Assembly: GCF_023278085.1 (NCBI RefSeq)
Contig: NZ_CP066265.1
Span: 2,262,501 to 2,326,500 of the forward strand
Origin: Pseudomonas syringae
GTDB taxonomy: Bacteria; Pseudomonadota; Gammaproteobacteria; Pseudomonadales; Pseudomonadaceae
Direction: 5' to 3'
Length of the DNA stretch: 64,000 bases
The notes below the pieces were generated by a model. That model had not been told where the DNA came from and ran no database searches. It saw nothing but the letters and a program-made list of their open reading frames with translations. Shown here piece by piece: positions 35,296 to 44,621 of the stretch; position 1 is the first letter of the stretch, and each line of letters opens with the position of its first letter. A program made the position numbers and the translations under genes.

Positions 35296-36825
35296 ATGGT
35301 ATCGCCCTTGAATTCGCCACAGGACCCGCTGAGTTACGCGCAGACATTGATTTCGCATTACTCACTCCTCGCGCAGGCAGCCGACAGCCAGTCGCTGTTG
35401 AATGATTTCGCGAGATCCGCTGCGACGCTCAGCGACTGTGACGCGAGCCAGATTTTCCTGCTTGATGAGGGCCGCAAAGGTCTCTGTCTTGCGGCAGAAA
35501 TCATGGATGACGTCATTCAGGACAACACAAAAAAAGTTTCTCTGGATGACTACCGTGATCAGCCTTTATTAACGCTCAGTCTGCTTCAAAACGAGGTTGT
35601 CAGCATTCCGCAAGTCGGCAGCAGCCTTTACGACACCGGCTTTTTGCCTGCCCGAGCTCAAGGATGGAAATCACTGTTGTGCACGCCGTTGCTCAGTCGT
35701 GAGAAATCGACCGTAGGGCTACTGATCTGCGTGAGTGGACATACTCAAGATCTGGGGGTGCATGCCGAATCGTTAGGCGCATTGGGCGCGTTCGTTATCT
35801 CGCAATTGTCTTTGATGGGGCTATCAGACAAGCCAGCAGATACGTTGCCTCGCTCGCGCAAGCGCGTTTCACAGGCCGCGCATTATGGCCTCACGGGAAG
35901 CAGCACGGCGCTGGGCCGCACAGCCCATCTACTGAGCAAGATTCTGGACAGCACCTGTACGGTATTGCTTACCGGCGAGACCGGGACTGGCAAGGAAGTC
36001 GTGTCTCGTGCCATCCATGAGCATGGGCCTCGTCGCGAGAGTGCGTTCGTTGTGCAGAACTGCGCTGCATTTCCAGAGGCACTTCTGGAAAGCGAGCTGT
36101 TTGGTTACCGCAAAGGTGCGTTTACCGGTGCCGATCGTGATCGACGCGGGCTGTTTGATGCTGCCCATGGCGGTACGCTTCTGCTCGATGAAATTGGCGA
36201 TATGCCCATGCTATTGCAAGCAAAGCTCCTGCGGGTATTACAGGAAGGAGAGATTCGTCCGCTAGGTTCTAACGACGTCCGCAAGGTCGATGTGCGAATC
36301 ATTGCGGCAACCCATCGGGATCTTCCGACACTGATTGCAGAAGGTCGCTTTCGTGCAGATCTTTACTACCGGCTTGCTCAGTTTCCCATTGAACTTCCCC
36401 CGTTACGTCAGCGTGTAGAGGACATCGAGCTATTGGCCAGGCATTTTTCCGACAAGGCCTGCCTTGATGCCAAGCGAGCTCCGGTGCAATGGTCAGAGGC
36501 AGCATTGAGCGCTCTTTCCGGATATGCGTTCCCTGGCAACATCCGCGAGCTGAAAGGGTTTGTCGAACGGGCGGTACTTCTATGTGAAGGCGCAGAGCTG
36601 ATGCTGGAGCACTTCCCCATCGCCATCACTGCAACGAGCGATCCCGAGCGTCTGACGCTACGTGAACGCATTGAGCAGTTCGAGCGCAGTGTGCTGCTTG
36701 AGTGTTTAAGTGACCACTCCGGCAACCGGAGTCGTGCGGCGCGTACATTGGGGGTCTCGCGGCGCACTTTGCTTTATCGCCTGACCCATCTGGACGTCCC
36801 TGCCAACTATGGACGACGCAATTAA
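35296..36825 (+). CDS. vasH: Sigma-54-dependent T6SS activator (VasH-like)
   Basis: A 509-residue regulator. It has an N-terminal GAF-like sensor (about 20-175), a central AAA+ domain with Walker [10 protein letters not shown], the sigma-54 contact loop GAFTGA and Walker [10 protein letters not shown], and a C-terminal Fis-type HTH ([20 protein letters not shown]). In V. cholerae VasH activates the hcp/vgrG operons with RpoN; the sigma-54 site at 25367-25382 suggests the same here. ATG 35296 is chosen because it abuts the tssH stop. A TTG at 35275 overlapping tssH would add seven residues, and neither has a strong RBS. Confidence 0.92.
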   Translation: MVSPLNSPQDPLSYAQTLISHYSLLAQAADSQSLLNDFARSAATLSDCDASQIFLLDEGRKGLCLAAEIMDDVIQDNTKKVSLDDYRDQPLLTLSLLQNEVVSIPQVGSSLYDTGFLPARAQGWKSLLCTPLLSREKSTVGLLICVSGHTQDLGVHAESLGALGAFVISQLSLMGLSDKPADTLPRSRKRVSQAAHYGLTGSSTALGRTAHLLSKILDSTCTVLLTGETGTGKEVVSRAIHEHGPRRESAFVVQNCAAFPEALLESELFGYRKGAFTGADRDRRGLFDAAHGGTLLLDEIGDMPMLLQAKLLRVLQEGEIRPLGSNDVRKVDVRIIAATHRDLPTLIAEGRFRADLYYRLAQFPIELPPLRQRVEDIELLARHFSDKACLDAKRAPVQWSEAALSALSGYAFPGNIRELKGFVERAVLLCEGAELMLEHFPIAITATSDPERLTLRERIEQFERSVLLECLSDHSGNRSRAARTLGVSRRTLLYRLTHLDVPANYGRRN

Positions 36826-36874
36826 CCGCTGACACATGCCGCCTGTTTAATCCTTTTACTGGAGATTTCTATCC

Positions 36875-37015
36875 ATGAGCTTTCATTGTTGGCGCATTTT
36901 ACTTTTTGCGCTTGTCGCGCTGCTTTGCCTGCCGGGATGTAGTGGTCATTTTAAATTCAGCGATGATCAATATCGAGCCCTGGGTAATCCAGAGCCGGTC
37001 AGTCGCGATCTATAA
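36875..37015 (+). CDS. Tiny lipoprotein in the T6SS operon
   Basis: A 46-residue peptide starting MSFHCWRILLFALVALL and ending PEPVSRDL. A classical lipoprotein signal peptide with lipobox L-P-G-C puts the lipidated cysteine at residue 22, leaving a mature part of only about 25 residues, CSGHFKFSDDQYRALGNPEP being most of it. It has a good RBS (GGAGATTTCTATCC) and sits co-directionally between the sigma-54 activator and the TagH-like gene. No function is recognised; an accessory role in the envelope part of the secretion system is inferred from position only. Confidence 0.68.
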   Translation: MSFHCWRILLFALVALLCLPGCSGHFKFSDDQYRALGNPEPVSRDL

Positions 37016-37036
37016 CCATGGTTAAAGGATCTGCGC

Positions 37037-37828
37037 ATGGATCAACTCATCAAAACAGGTCATCCGGCAGGTCTTGAACAGGCGTGCCGGGCAGTGGGTG
37101 AACTTGCTTCTTTAATCGAAGACCACCGCGATCATCGACAGCTTTCAGATTGCGTGGGCATTGAAGGTGATTATTTTCTCTTGCCGCAATATGTCGTGCC
37201 GCCAGCGCCTTCTGCGTCCTCTCAGCCTGAATGCGTTGTCGGTGTGTTCTGGGAACAGTTTGGTGATGCGCTGGGTGTTGAGCTTACTTCAGTCGACCCG
37301 GCCACTCGCGAAGCGTGTGCTGTAAAGATCGCCCGACTGTTCAAGCGTTGTATGGGCGGACTGCAGCAAAGTTTGAACCTGCGAGACGAGATCGCAGCTG
37401 AACTGCGCTCGAACCTCCCTGACATTACCCACCAAAGTGTCGGCGTATTCAAGGCCGCAACGAGCGAGGCACTGATCGACAGCCTGCTGGACGATGAGCC
37501 GGCCGATCTCGTGACTGAGGGCGTCATCGCTCGGGCATTCCGCGAGCTTCAGGCCCACGAGGCTGCGATGCTGGCAGGTTGTCGGGTAATGGCGCAGGCG
37601 ACGCTTGAGCATTTCTCGCCTCAGCAACTTGGCTGGCAATTTGAGCGCGACCGCGGCAGGCCCTGGCTACTTACCGACGGCCGCCAGTGGCGTGACTATG
37701 TGCGACACCACCAGTCTCTGGAGGGGAGTGGTCAGTGGGGTGAGCACTTGCTTGCCCGCAACTTCGGGCCTGCCTATGAACAACAGTTCCTTTTGATCAC
37801 TGCTTTCTACCAAGACTTACAGGAATGA
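37037..37828 (+). CDS. TagH C-terminal-domain protein lacking the FHA domain
   Basis: A 263-residue protein. From about residue 65 it resembles the C-terminal domain of T6SS FHA proteins (TagH/Fha): FWEQFGDALG, KIARLFKRCMGGLQQSLNLRDEI, and REL-AHEAAMLAGCRVMAQATLEHFSP near the end. No N-terminal FHA phosphothreonine-binding fold is visible; the first 60 residues are short and unrelated. The RBS AAAGGATCTGCGC precedes ATG 37037, and the stop overlaps tssJ by ATGA. In other T6SS clusters fha is found directly before tssJ, which supports the homology. A role independent of Thr phosphorylation is implied, consistent with no PpkA/PppA genes in the cluster. Confidence 0.68.
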   Translation: MDQLIKTGHPAGLEQACRAVGELASLIEDHRDHRQLSDCVGIEGDYFLLPQYVVPPAPSASSQPECVVGVFWEQFGDALGVELTSVDPATREACAVKIARLFKRCMGGLQQSLNLRDEIAAELRSNLPDITHQSVGVFKAATSEALIDSLLDDEPADLVTEGVIARAFRELQAHEAAMLAGCRVMAQATLEHFSPQQLGWQFERDRGRPWLLTDGRQWRDYVRHHQSLEGSGQWGEHLLARNFGPAYEQQFLLITAFYQDLQE

Positions 37829-38325
37829 CACCCATGGTTTTTTATTTCGTCCGGTTGAGCGGGTTACTGCTGTTGCTCGCACTGACCGGTTGCTCGACTC
37901 TCTCGCCTTACTCCACGCAAACCCGTCTGGATATTAGTCTGCGCGCAGACAATCAGCTTAATCCTGATTTAAACGGCAGGCCCTCGCCGATTGTTCTGAC
38001 GTTACTTGAACTCAAACGACCTGTAACGTTCGAGAGTATGGACTTCTTCTCACTGTATCAACGTACCGATCAGGTGCTGGCCAGGGACCTGGTTGCCAGT
38101 GAAGAGTTTGAACTTCGTCCGGGTGACAGTATTGATCTGAAGCTGAAACTGGATGAGGGCAGTCATTATATCGGCGTGCTGGCAGCTTATCGCAACCTGC
38201 CGGAAACCCGGTGGCGTCATGTGATTAAGGTCATACCCGGGCAGCAGAATCGTGCTGTTTTCGTGCTGGGTGAGTCCGGTCTCTACCCGGCAGGCAGCCT
38301 GGACAATGCAGGAAATCCGATATGA
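37825..38325 (+). CDS. tssJ: T6SS outer-membrane lipoprotein TssJ (VasD)
   Basis: A 166-residue lipoprotein. The signal peptide ends in the lipobox L-T-G-C with cysteine at about residue 23, followed by a beta-sandwich with the TssJ features RPSPIVLTLLELK, FFSLYQR and YIGVLAAYRN. It anchors the TssLM membrane complex to the outer membrane. The ATGA overlap with the preceding gene sets the start; a second ATG nine bases later is possible. Confidence 0.92.
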   Translation: MTPMVFYFVRLSGLLLLLALTGCSTLSPYSTQTRLDISLRADNQLNPDLNGRPSPIVLTLLELKRPVTFESMDFFSLYQRTDQVLARDLVASEEFELRPGDSIDLKLKLDEGSHYIGVLAAYRNLPETRWRHVIKVIPGQQNRAVFVLGESGLYPAGSLDNAGNPI

Positions 38326-39653
38326 ATTCACACAAGGTTATCTGGCAGGAAGGCATGCTGCTGCGTCCCCAGCACTTTCAACATAATGATCGTTATTACG
38401 ATCATCAACTCCGGGTGCGTACGCAACTGGCAGGGGCGTACAACTGGGGTTTTACAACGCTGGAAATTGACCCGCAATTTCTCGGCTCCGGACAGATCGT
38501 GCTTGCACAGGCATCGGGCATCTTGCCGGATGGCAGCGTCTTCGACATACGTGACCGTGACATGCCGCTGGCGCTGGATATACCGGCGAATACTTCAGGC
38601 ATTTCGGTATACATTGCGCTGCCGATAGTGGCCGGCAACTGCATTGAGGCGCGCAGTCATGAGCAATCTGACGTGGTGGCACGTTTTACCGCTTATGCAG
38701 CCAGCATCTCGGATTCAAACGCGGGAGAACACGGTTCCACATCGGTTTTTTGCGCGCGCCCGGAATTTCGCTTGCTGCTCGATGAGCCACGGGGTGAGCA
38801 CGCCTACGCGATGCTCAAGCTGTGTCATGTTCAGATGTGCAGCCCGGACAAGGCAATAACACTGGATGCGAATTTTTCGCCCACGTTCATCAACGCTGGC
38901 GGTGCTCGCTACTTGATGTCCTGTCTCAAGGAAGTTGTAAGCCTGCTTGGGCACCGAGGGGAGGTGATTGCCGAGCGTATCGGTTCGCATGGCCAGGCAA
39001 GCGGGGCGCAAGTGGGCGATTTCATGATGCTGCAACTGGTCAATCGCAACGCGCTGGTACTCCAACACTACCTCCATACCGGGCATGTCCACCCCGAAGA
39101 GCTGTATCGGGTATTGCTGGGTCTGCTGGGCGAGTTGTCGACTTTTGCCGATGATAGCAGGCGACCGCAGCTTGAGGGCGAATACCAGCACAGCGATCAG
39201 GGCGCAACGTTCCAGAGAGTCATGCTCGCCCTTCGACAGATGTTGTCCATGGTCTTGGAGCAGCATGCCCAGGAACTTGAACTGCAGCCCAGACAATATG
39301 GCGTTCTGGTTTCGCCCCGGGTCGACCGTGAGTTGCTCGGAGCTGCTTCATTTGTGCTTGCCGCGCGCGCGCATTGCGATGCCGAAGAGCTACGCCTCCG
39401 CCTGCCTTCGCACCTCAAAGTCGGTTCTGTGGAAAGTATTCGCGAGCTGGTCGGGCTGCATTTGCCGGGTATTCGCTTGAGGCCGTTGCCTGTAGCGCCA
39501 AGGCAGATTCCGTTTCATGCAGCCAGGACCTATTTCATTCTCGACATTGATGACCATGAGCAGGCCGAAATCGATCAGTCCGGAGGTTTCGCTTTCCACG
39601 TGTCAGGCGAATTTTCCGGGCTTGAACTGCAGTTCTGGGCGATCAGAAATTGA
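38322..39653 (+). CDS. tssK: T6SS baseplate-membrane connector TssK (VasE)
   Basis: A 443-residue TssK. The start VIWQEGMLLRPQHFQHNDRYY is diagnostic, as are LCHVQMCSP and the C-terminal LPVAPRQIPFHAARTYFILD. TssK trimers link the TssFG wedges to TssL/TssM. It overlaps tssJ by four bases (ATGA). Confidence 0.94.
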   Translation: MNSHKVIWQEGMLLRPQHFQHNDRYYDHQLRVRTQLAGAYNWGFTTLEIDPQFLGSGQIVLAQASGILPDGSVFDIRDRDMPLALDIPANTSGISVYIALPIVAGNCIEARSHEQSDVVARFTAYAASISDSNAGEHGSTSVFCARPEFRLLLDEPRGEHAYAMLKLCHVQMCSPDKAITLDANFSPTFINAGGARYLMSCLKEVVSLLGHRGEVIAERIGSHGQASGAQVGDFMMLQLVNRNALVLQHYLHTGHVHPEELYRVLLGLLGELSTFADDSRRPQLEGEYQHSDQGATFQRVMLALRQMLSMVLEQHAQELELQPRQYGVLVSPRVDRELLGAASFVLAARAHCDAEELRLRLPSHLKVGSVESIRELVGLHLPGIRLRPLPVAPRQIPFHAARTYFILDIDDHEQAEIDQSGGFAFHVSGEFSGLELQFWAIRN

Positions 39654-39667
39654 ACAGAGTGACCGAT

Positions 39668-40525
39668 ATGCAAGGCAGCCGCGAAGACAACTCCCTTACG
39701 TATGGACGGAATAATTCCAGCCCGCAAAGTGACAGGTTTATCGGCGTTGATGATACGAGTCTTTTCGAAGGCTTGCAGGAGCGACTGTTTTACACCGCCC
39801 CGCAGGTATCTGAAAAACGATTCACAGTGCATGTCAATCCGCTTGTCGCTGCCGCGAGTGAACTGCTTGCCCAGGTTTCAAGACTGGCCGCGTTGGACGA
39901 CATCGGCGATATCCACCTCCTGAATGTGCAGCTGTCGGACCAGGTGAAGCGGTTCGAGGCCGAGGCCCGGCAGCACTCGATAGAGAATGATCACCTGCTG
40001 GTTGCTCGTTATGTCTTGTGCACGGTGGTGGATGAGGCCGTGTTGAACACGACCTGGGGGAGCAAGAGTGACTGGTCGAAAATCAGTCTGTTGAGTCGCT
40101 TTCACAAGGAAACATTTGGCGGCGAGAAATTCTTTCAACTCCTTGAAAAGCTTTCCGCCAATCCGCTCAGGCATCTGCCAATGCTGGAGCTGATGTACCT
40201 GTGCCTGGCTCTAGGGTTCGAGGGGAAATACCGTTCGAATCGTCGTAGTGGCAATGAGCTGGATGATATCCGCGATGCCCTTTACCGACAGATAAGGCAC
40301 GTGAGAGGCGATGTCTCGCGAACACTGTCACCCCATTCGCAGCGCGCAGAGTCGTCGAGTGCTGATCAACTGCGCATTGTGCCGCTGTGGCTGGTTGTGC
40401 TGTTCACCATCGTCAGCCTGACCGCACTGTATTCGGGATTTGCCTGGGTACTCGGTGAGCAACGTGAAGCTGTACTCAAACCCTATCAGTCGGCAGATCT
40501 GGCAGTGCTTGAGCTCCGGTCTTGA
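39668..40525 (+). CDS. tssL: T6SS inner-membrane protein TssL (DotU family)
   Basis: A 285-residue DotU-type protein. A cytoplasmic helical domain with VARYVLCTVVDEAVLNTTWG and LLSRFHKETFGGEKFF is followed by ALGFEGKYR and one C-terminal membrane helix (LWLVVLFTIVSLTALYSGFAW, about 240-260). No OmpA-like peptidoglycan-binding domain is attached, so that function must come from elsewhere. ATG 39668 is preceded by GAGTGACCGAT; a TTG at 39650 overlapping the tssK stop would add six residues and is a real alternative. Confidence 0.9.
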   Translation: MQGSREDNSLTYGRNNSSPQSDRFIGVDDTSLFEGLQERLFYTAPQVSEKRFTVHVNPLVAAASELLAQVSRLAALDDIGDIHLLNVQLSDQVKRFEAEARQHSIENDHLLVARYVLCTVVDEAVLNTTWGSKSDWSKISLLSRFHKETFGGEKFFQLLEKLSANPLRHLPMLELMYLCLALGFEGKYRSNRRSGNELDDIRDALYRQIRHVRGDVSRTLSPHSQRAESSSADQLRIVPLWLVVLFTIVSLTALYSGFAWVLGEQREAVLKPYQSADLAVLELRS

Positions 40526-40538
40526 AATGAGAGATGCA

Positions 40539-43500
40539 ATGAAAACCCTGTTCAAAAAACTCATCACTTTGCTGTGCCGCACCTGGGTCTGGTCGCTGCT
40601 GTTGGTATTGCTTTCAACAGCCCTGATCTGGCTGGTCGGCCCCTTGCTGGCGGTCGACGACGAGCGCTTCTGGGAAAGTCCGGTTACGCGCCTGCTAACC
40701 ATTAGCGTGCTGTTTCTGGCCTGGGGACTCGGGATCGTTTTCGCGAACTGGCGCAGCGGCGTGCAAAAGAAACGGGCTGAGGACAGCCATACGGGTCATG
40801 AGCGTCTGCGTAAGTCCTTGGCCGTCGAAAAAGAACGTCTGGAGCTGTCCAGTCGCTTCAAGGACGCCTTGCGAGTACTCAAGAATTCCGCTCTGTATGG
40901 CGAACCTGGCGCGCGCAACCGGAATGAGTTGCCCTGGTATGTACTGATCGGCCCGAAGGGCAGTGGCAAGACCAGCCTGCTGGATTTTTCCGGGCTCGAC
41001 TTTCCCCTCGACAAGCCCGGCCGCAAGCTGACTCGCGATACGCGAAGCACCGCCAGTTGCGAATGGTACTTTACCGAACAGGCGATCCTGCTGGACACCT
41101 CAGGTCGCTATCTCGACCAGCCTGAGCCCGAGGTCGACCGCAGCGCATGGATGACGCTGCTGGAATTGTTACGAGGTCGTCACCGGACACATCCGCTCAG
41201 CGGTGTATTGGTGACGTTGCCTGTGGAGATTCTGCTTGATGATCTGGACAAGCGTCTGGAGACAATCGCCGGCGATGTGCGAGATCGTCTGGGTGAGATT
41301 TTTCAGCGTTTGCATGTTGATGTCCCGGTTTATCTGGTGCTGACCAAGGCAGACTCGATCGTCGGTTTCGATGAGTTTTTTGATCAGCTGTCCCGGGAGG
41401 AGGCTGAGCAGGTTCTTGGGGCCACTTTTCAGAAGGGGCAGCGGGGCGACGATGTCGATGTGCTCGGTCTGGAGTTCGAAACCTTGCTGCAGCGCCTTGG
41501 CAGTCAGGTCATTACCCGCATTCATCAGGAGCGCGACAGCCTGCGCCGGGGAAAGATGCTCGAGTTTCCCACTCATCTTGGAAAGATCGGACGTCGACTG
41601 AGTATCTTTGTCGAACTGGCGTTTTCCGGTAACCGCTACCAGCGGGCCAGCCATCTGCGCGGGTTCTACCTGACGCGTGCGCCGCACCTTATTCAGGGCA
41701 ATCAGCAGTCTGACGCCAACGAAGACAGCAGGCTACCCGTGCAGCATGGCGGGCGTGCGAGGTTCATTCATGATTTGTTGCGTCATGTGATCTTCCCTGA
41801 GGCCGACCTGGCCATGCTCGACAAGGAAACGCGGCGAGCGATTCAGTGGCGCCAGCGGGGAGTGTATTGCGCAGCGCTGCTGGTTCTGACGGTTTCCGGG
41901 GTACTGTGGGCGACCGGGTTCAGCGCCAACCACGACCGCCTGGAAAAGCTTCGCATCCTCGGGCAGCAATGGGTGCAGCAGCGTTCATCGCTGGCGCCTC
42001 AGGATGACCTGCTGGCAGTGCTTGATACCTTGAATACCAGCTACGCGGCTGCTCAAGTATTTCCCGACAGCAGCGATGTCGCACTGCACGAGCGCAGTGG
42101 GCTCTATCAGGGAAAGCCCGCCAACGATGTGCTTTTACGCGCCTACCATGCTGATCTGCAAACCCGGTTGCTGCCTCGAGTGGTCCGCATGTTCGAAGCC
42201 CGGATACTGGATAGCCTGCAAAATCGCGAGCAACTGCTGAACAGTCTTCGCGCCTATCTGATGCTTGTCCAGCGCGAGCACCGGATACCTTCTGTGCTGG
42301 AGGAGTGGATCGCAGCGGACTGGTCAATTCGCTATGCCGGTCACGCCCAGGCGCAGCGCGAACTGAACCAGCATTTCGGGCGCCTGCTGGCTTTGCCGTT
42401 TACCTCTTTGGTCAACGAACCACTGGTGGAACAGGCACGGCAGGCGTTGAATAACGAATCCTTTGCTGATGTGGTTTATCGGGTGTTGCGTGACAAGGCA
42501 CGCGCACTTCCAGATTACACGCTGGGCCAAAACGCCGGCCCGCAGGGCAGTGTTCTGGCAGGCGCTGATTATCGAATTCCGGGTCTCTATACCCGGCAGG
42601 GCTATGAGCGGTATTTCGTTACTCACGGTACGGGTGTGGTGACTGACATCATGCGCGACAACTGGGTGCTGGGTGAGGGCACACAGTTCAGCGCAACTCA
42701 ATTGCGTGCGCTGATGATCGAGCTGGAAAAGCTGTATTTTCGTGATTATGCCGATCATTGGGGCGAGGCTATCGGAAGGGTCTCGTTGCAACCTTTCGAG
42801 AGCCCTGGGCAAGGCGCTGTACAAATGGCCGGGCTTGCGGCCGCCCATTCGCCGTTGGTGCAGTTGCTGATCGAGGTGCGTGACAATACGCGCTTCCCGG
42901 TGCTTGCAGACAGCCTCGACACGCTGAAAGCCGAAGCCGATAAAGCCGTCTCCACACCCGTTGCGCTTACCCGGGTTGCTGCGGTTGGCGAGCAGTTGCA
43001 GGAGTCGGTTGCCAGCAGTCTGCCCGAGACAGCAAAGAGATCCTTGCAGCGTCGGTTCGACCCATTGCATCGCCTGCTGGATGATGACAATGGTCCTGCT
43101 GCCGATCTGATTACAGCACTGAACGCCATCAATGAATTGCAGGTGCAAATGGCTGCGCTGGGGCGCTCGGGTCAGCCCGATCTGGCTGCCTACGAGATGG
43201 CCAAGGGGCGGATGTCCGGTCAGCAGGATGCGTTGAGCAAACTGCGCAACGCCGCCACGCTACTGCCGCAGCCGGTTGGCGGCTGGTTCAATGCCTTGGC
43301 GGAAGACACCTGGAGCTTTGTGCTGTATCAGTCGCATCACTACCTCAACCAGCGCTACAAAGCCGAGCTCTACGGGTTTTACGAGCAATCGCTCGACAAA
43401 CGTTATCCGTTCCACGCACACAGCAGCAGCGATGTCGCGCTTAACGATTTTCGCGAGTTTTTCAAAGCCCAGGGAATTGCTGAGCGTTTTTTCGACAATT

Positions 43501-44042
43501 ACCTGAAACCGTTTGTCAGTGGTGACCCCGGCCGCTATCGCCTGCGCACGATCGACGGTTACAGTTTGCCGATGAGTCGCGCCTATCTGGATCAGATGGC
43601 CGGTGTGCAGAACATTCGCAAGAGCTTCTTCACCGACCATACGCAGGAGCCGCAGGTGCAATTCACGCTTGAACCCTACACCCTTGACCCCGGCGTGCGC
43701 CGCGCCGAATTTCGTGTCGGTGATCAGTCGCTGGAGTATCGCCACGGCCCCATCGTGCCAATGCCTTTCAGGTGGCCTGTCGAGAGTGATGATGGACGTG
43801 CCAGTCTGGTCATGGAGGGCATGGCCGGTCGACCGCTCGGCATAGAAAAGAATACCGGGCCGTGGTCGCTGTTCCGCCTCATTGACCTGATGCAGGTCGA
43901 GCCGCTGCGAGGGCGTGATGTGCTGATGCTCAAAGCCGACGTCGGCGGGATGCGCGCCAACTACCTGTTGTCGAGCCAGCGCGCGCCCAATCCATTCGAC
44001 ATGAGTGCGTTGCGCGACTTTCGTTTGCCTGCGCAGCTGTGA
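40539..44042 (+). CDS. tssM: T6SS inner-membrane complex protein TssM (IcmF/VasK)
   Basis: A 1167-residue IcmF-family protein. Two N-terminal membrane helices (about residues 15-35 and 48-65), a cytoplasmic NTPase-like domain with Walker A GPKGSGKTS (about residue 133) and a third helix near YCAALLVLTVSGVLWATGF (about 445-465) precede a large periplasmic part that ends in the TssJ-contacting region. It is the core of the trans-envelope complex. The Walker A motif is complete. ATG 40539 was chosen (GAGAG five bases upstream); ATG 40527 would add four residues. It is the last T6SS gene of the operon. Confidence 0.93.
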   Translation: MKTLFKKLITLLCRTWVWSLLLVLLSTALIWLVGPLLAVDDERFWESPVTRLLTISVLFLAWGLGIVFANWRSGVQKKRAEDSHTGHERLRKSLAVEKERLELSSRFKDALRVLKNSALYGEPGARNRNELPWYVLIGPKGSGKTSLLDFSGLDFPLDKPGRKLTRDTRSTASCEWYFTEQAILLDTSGRYLDQPEPEVDRSAWMTLLELLRGRHRTHPLSGVLVTLPVEILLDDLDKRLETIAGDVRDRLGEIFQRLHVDVPVYLVLTKADSIVGFDEFFDQLSREEAEQVLGATFQKGQRGDDVDVLGLEFETLLQRLGSQVITRIHQERDSLRRGKMLEFPTHLGKIGRRLSIFVELAFSGNRYQRASHLRGFYLTRAPHLIQGNQQSDANEDSRLPVQHGGRARFIHDLLRHVIFPEADLAMLDKETRRAIQWRQRGVYCAALLVLTVSGVLWATGFSANHDRLEKLRILGQQWVQQRSSLAPQDDLLAVLDTLNTSYAAAQVFPDSSDVALHERSGLYQGKPANDVLLRAYHADLQTRLLPRVVRMFEARILDSLQNREQLLNSLRAYLMLVQREHRIPSVLEEWIAADWSIRYAGHAQAQRELNQHFGRLLALPFTSLVNEPLVEQARQALNNESFADVVYRVLRDKARALPDYTLGQNAGPQGSVLAGADYRIPGLYTRQGYERYFVTHGTGVVTDIMRDNWVLGEGTQFSATQLRALMIELEKLYFRDYADHWGEAIGRVSLQPFESPGQGAVQMAGLAAAHSPLVQLLIEVRDNTRFPVLADSLDTLKAEADKAVSTPVALTRVAAVGEQLQESVASSLPETAKRSLQRRFDPLHRLLDDDNGPAADLITALNAINELQVQMAALGRSGQPDLAAYEMAKGRMSGQQDALSKLRNAATLLPQPVGGWFNALAEDTWSFVLYQSHHYLNQRYKAELYGFYEQSLDKRYPFHAHSSSDVALNDFREFFKAQGIAERFFDNYLKPFVSGDPGRYRLRTIDGYSLPMSRAYLDQMAGVQNIRKSFFTDHTQEPQVQFTLEPYTLDPGVRRAEFRVGDQSLEYRHGPIVPMPFRWPVESDDGRASLVMEGMAGRPLGIEKNTGPWSLFRLIDLMQVEPLRGRDVLMLKADVGGMRANYLLSSQRAPNPFDMSALRDFRLPAQL

Positions 44043-44084
44043 TGTCGGTGACAGGGATGTAACCCTGATTTTAAAGGAATGCAC

Positions 44085-44543
44085 ATGCTCAACATTGACT
44101 GGCTCAGCAACCACCTGCATCACAGCGACACAATGGCGCGATGGCTTCATCGGCAATTCAGTTACGAATTCGCGTCGCAGGCGCTTGAGGACTGGCAGAC
44201 TGAGTTCTCGCAAGCGCAGCAGGATGGTCGATGGACATGCCTGATCGCCATGGAGGAGGGTGAGTTGTTGGGCGGCGCGGCGTTGGCCAGCGACGACTTG
44301 CCTGAACGTCCTGATCTGGGGCCGTGGCTGGCCTGCGTTCTGGTAAAACCCGAAGCACGGGGCAGGGGAGTGGCTGCGCAGTTGATCGAGGGCATTTGCA
44401 GTCATGCCAAGGCCATTGGCATCACCACGTTGTATCTGCACACCCATGATCAGCAAACGTATTACGCCAGGCGCGGTTGGCAGGTGCTGGAACGTTTTGA
44501 AGCCTGGGGCAAGGAGCACTGGGTGATGTCGCGGGAGCTGTAG
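44085..44543 (+). CDS. GNAT-family N-acetyltransferase
   Basis: A 152-residue protein with the GNAT core: LIAMEEGELLGGAALA, the acetyl-CoA loop ARGRGVAAQLIEG, and YYARRGWQVLERF near the C-terminus. It acetylates an unknown small molecule or protein. The ATG at 44085 is chosen because AAAGGA lies six bases upstream; an ATG six bases earlier touches the RBS. It follows tssM by 42 bp and might be read from the T6SS transcript, but nothing links it to secretion. Confidence 0.85.
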   Translation: MLNIDWLSNHLHHSDTMARWLHRQFSYEFASQALEDWQTEFSQAQQDGRWTCLIAMEEGELLGGAALASDDLPERPDLGPWLACVLVKPEARGRGVAAQLIEGICSHAKAIGITTLYLHTHDQQTYYARRGWQVLERFEAWGKEHWVMSREL

Positions 44544-44546
44544 GGT

Positions 44547-44596
44547 TGGACGCAGAGCGTCCAGGACTGTATGCCCACGCGGAGCGCAGGAACGAG
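44547..44596. repeat. Degenerate single-arm copy of a REP-like intergenic repeat
   Basis: Contains GACGCAGAGCGTCC and, 11 bases on, CCCACGCGGAGCGC followed by AGGAACGAG. The same two small palindromes in the same order form each arm of the larger element at 58451-58584. It lies directly after the acetyltransferase stop. Confidence 0.6.
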
Positions 44597-44621
44597 CGTT
44601 TGTGTGATTCAGCCCTGTTTG

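Noticed and set aside
43260-44519. 419-codon minus-strand frame opposite tssM
   Set aside because: Antisense to a complete IcmF protein; no RBS, domain or plausible fold.
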